Below, piece by piece: positions 61,500-64,000 of a DNA stretch of 64,000 bases (position 1 is its first letter; every line of letters starts with the position of its first letter). A model generated the notes under the pieces. The model was not told the DNA's origin. It searched no databases and worked only from the letters and a program-made list of their open reading frames with translations. The stretch covers positions 22,382,001 through 22,446,000 of the forward strand of contig QCXZ01000137.1 of the NCBI GenBank assembly GCA_025024175.1, read 5' to 3'. This DNA is from Rhyzopertha dominica. Taxonomy: Eukaryota > Arthropoda > Insecta > Coleoptera > Bostrichidae. The position numbers and the translations under genes were made by a program.

Positions 61500-62634
61500 A
61501 TGGATTCGAATAACCAAAATGAAACAGTGGTCTTAAGCGACTCTGATAGTTCATCCTCAACAATATATACTTTCGAAAATCAGTATCAAGCAAACATCAA
61601 TCATCTACTTGAGAAATATCAGGCTGTTCCTCTCGAAAATTCAAATTCAGAAAACCTAAAAGCAGCTGCTGAAGACCAGTATTTGTCTAGCACTTCATCA
61701 GATTCTTCGTTTCACAATGATAAACCAGTTATTAGGGCCTTTAATTCAAAACATTCAAAAACTGCTACTAATTGCGAGTATTATTCTTCGATAGCAAATG
61801 AATGTTTACCTGGCACTAGTAGTAATAATGCTATTGTTGAAGGTCAAGAACTGACAACAGAAGATAATCCTCATGAAGGTAACAGGCTATTGACAGTTTT
61901 CTTTCAAATTAAATCTTTTTATTCTTAATTTGAATTTTTCCACTTAATATTGTTGAAACTCGATCTTCAATTATTGTAGTTATTCAAGATAAGACTAGTC
62001 GAAAGAGAAAGTCGACAAATGACAAACTTTCAAAAGCAATGGAAAAAGCTGCTAAGATTCAGGAAAAACAACAAAAGCGACAGGCTGCCGAGAAAGAAAA
62101 AGCATTACGTAAAGCACAGTTAGAGGCTAATAAACACTTAAACCCAAATGAATGTCATAAGGTAATTTAGTTTTAATGCAATTAAAAAACTTTTAATTAT
62201 GTCGTAAAAGTTTGTTACAGTTTATATTGATACTAATATAACTAGCCAAAGCTATAGCACTAGTATTGTTGCTCATGTGACTGCAGCAGAATTTCATTGT
62301 CAGATACAGTCTCAAATGATACCTCTTTCAATTACATGGACTCGTAAAACACCAGAATCTTTTATGAATGATGAGGATCAGGTAAGGGGTTTTAAATACA
62401 TACCTACATGGTGCTTCATTATATTTTTCTTTTTTCATAAGCGACATTTTAATTATTTTAGCTTATTTCAACTTTTGATATCTCTACTGTTGAAGAAGTG
62501 TTGATAACCATGTACTGGAAGGACTTTATTATGCATGTTAGGGATAAAAGCCTTATAAGCTATGTAACATCTGCACAGTCTCTATTGAATGCTAGAGTAT
62601 CTCTTCTGATTTTTGGCCTAGCAGGTTATTTCAG
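61500..62634 (+). CDS. EME1: EME1/Mms4 crossover junction endonuclease subunit, first 4 exons, 3' partial
   Basis: Exons seen: 61500-61878, 61980-62161, 62211-62381, 62462-62634, all in phase, 301 residues; the rest lies beyond the window or in unseen exons. Residues 1-126 are serine- and acid-rich and disordered (LSDSDSSSS near the start, a SUMO-interaction-like pattern). Exon 2 is a charged helix (KAMEKAAKIQEKQQKRQAAE). HLNPNECHKFVTVYIDTNI then opens the ERCC4-like fold, matching 'RPEECLKHIVVVLD' of human EME1, followed by IPLSITWTRK. EME1 is the non-catalytic partner of MUS81, cutting branched DNA in recombination repair. The exon 3 acceptor (GTCGTAAAAG) is weak but is the only choice that keeps the frame; the better-looking TTACAG site 10 bp on would hit a stop. 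Confidence 0.85.
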
Positions 62635-64000
62635 GTATGACCTCTTATTTAATTGATCAGTACATTATTTAAAGTTAGCTATTTACTTGAAGTAGATACC
62701 TGTGTTAGTACAATGTAGTTGATAAATTCGATAATTAATTTCTTTCAACTGGAACTATTATTACACAGCTTAATAAAAAGAAATATTAATGCAATTTATT
62801 ATTCTTTGACTGAATAAATGTTAATGTAGAACTTAAAAGTATGAATTTAGTCAAAAAATCTACAATACTTCATTATTTATAGGTAAGCATGGATATATTT
62901 ACAAGTCATGCATTACCTAAGAAATCCTTTATGAGGGAATAAAGCATTCAAATGGCAAGGGATATTCAAGTTAGAAAAATGCAGTTTAAACTACATAGAG
63001 GTGATAGTAATGAAAGTTCATTAAACCAAAGACCCTTACGTTAGATGTCCTTTTATACAGGGTGTTCACGGTAGCAGTCTACAATAGATAACTTTTTTAT
63101 TTGACATCATAGACCACTGCTTTAAATGGGGAAATTTCATGAATTTTTGAGAATTTTGTGGTTTACAAAAAAAACAGTTGAAATCAACTGACCTAGATAT
63201 TGACTACAACTTTGTTATTTTAAATAGAACAACCCCATTTTTTATGGCTCATTTGATTAAGGGCGTCGAATTAAACAAAAAGGTACTAAGGTACCACTAC
63301 TCTATAAGTAGTCATTTGTTTTTGAGATATCTCATGTTGAATAATTGCTGTTCACACAACAGTCTACAATAGTTAACTATTTTATTTGATGTCATAGGCT
63401 AGTGGTTTACAAGGGGAAGTTTCATGATTTTTGAGAATTTTCCAAAAAAACAATTGAACATTAGCTGACTGAGATATCTACTACAGGCTTTGTGAACAGC
63501 AATTATTTAACATCATTTATCTCAAAAACAAATGTCAGTAGGATAGTGGTACCTTAGTACTTTTTTGTTTAATTTGACACCCTTAATCAAATGTGCTATA
63601 AGAATAGGGTCGTTCTACTTAGAATAACAAACTTAGTAGTAGATATATAGGTCAGTTGATGTTCGATTGTTTTTTTGTAAACCCCACAAAAATCTTCTTA
63701 AAAATCAATGAAACTTCCCACTAGTCTACGACGTCAAATAAAAATGTTGGCTATTGTAGATTGTTACCTTGAACTCCCTGTATTTCAACTTGACAGGGAA
63801 GTTTATTGATGTAATCATACTAGAAAAACTTAACAATAGGATTTCAAACACAGAAAAGGTTATTTTAAAGAAGCATAAAACTTGTTGGGCCCAGTATATT
63901 TTAATAATGATATAATAATAATAATTTAAGTTTATTAGGATATTTCGACCTAAATTATAACTTCCAAGCTTTCAACTGATTTACTCAAGTCTTCAAAATT
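62635..64000. other. EME1 intron, running to the window edge
   Basis: It starts with GTATGA after phase 2. No further EME1 exon was recognised. It contains the inverted-repeat element at 63055-63783. Confidence 0.55.
63055..63783. mobile_element. Non-autonomous DNA element with ATACAGGG ends and large inverted repeats
   Basis: ATACAGGGTGTTCACGGTA at the left pairs with the inverse of the right end, ACCTTGAACTCCCTGTAT. Words such as GTCTACAATAG, AAACTTCCC and TTTGATTAAGGG recur inverted, and a CAGTCTACAATAG...GAGAATTTT module also recurs directly at 63080 and 63360. No coding capacity. Confidence 0.7.

Overview
This window looks like nuclear DNA of an insect. It is AT-rich, its genes are split by GT-AG introns from about 50 bp to almost 10 kb, and the spaces are packed with transposon remains of many families (RTE-like and CR1-like LINEs, Gypsy, mariner, Harbinger, Mutator-like, MITEs, tRNA-derived SINEs). 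I found no rRNA, CRISPR array, bacterial operon or provirus. A beetle or hemipteran would fit the transposon mix, but I cannot fix the order from sequence alone.

Five host genes can be assembled exon by exon with matching splice phases. (1) Alpha-L-iduronidase (Idua, minus strand, 29138 down to 9869, 8 exons seen, 3' end missing): a lysosomal GH39 enzyme with signal peptide and both catalytic glutamates. (2) EDRF1 homologue (minus, 54079 down to 32975, 5 exons, complete, 1157 aa). (3) Actin-related protein 5 (Arp5, plus, 35592-39890, 6 exons, complete, 663 aa), an INO80 subunit lying wholly inside the last intron of EDRF1 on the opposite strand. (4) PRADC1 (plus, 54923-55781, 4 exons, complete, 205 aa), head-to-head with EDRF1. 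(5) EME1/Mms4, the partner of the MUS81 nuclease (plus, from 61500, first 4 exons, running off the right end).

Layout: 0.5-6.0 kb is a full-length two-ORF RTE-like LINE (991-5153) with a 13-bp target duplication, inserted in an older relative whose halves flank it. 6.1-9.5 kb holds two DNA elements side by side: a foldback element (6139-7681) and a THAP-bearing element (7763-9468), each with a 9-bp target duplication. 9.9-29.1 kb is Idua, its introns carrying two inverted copies of one MITE, a CCGGTTA array, palindromes, and CR1 and Gypsy remnants. 29-33 kb is intergenic with mariner and SINE remains. 33-54 kb is EDRF1 with nested Arp5; its introns also hold a DDE transposase remnant, a Mutator/YqaJ remnant, an RT fragment, a SINE, a 1-kb inverted repeat and a 1.05-kb Harbinger element. 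55.8-61.5 kb is intergenic and includes a 3.1-kb stretch bounded by inverted repeats.

The host genes are unrelated in function (glycosaminoglycan breakdown, chromatin remodelling, secretory pathway, DNA repair), so no joint pathway is implied. I see no convincing new biological system. The most informative signals are the nested gene pair and the well-delimited transposons.
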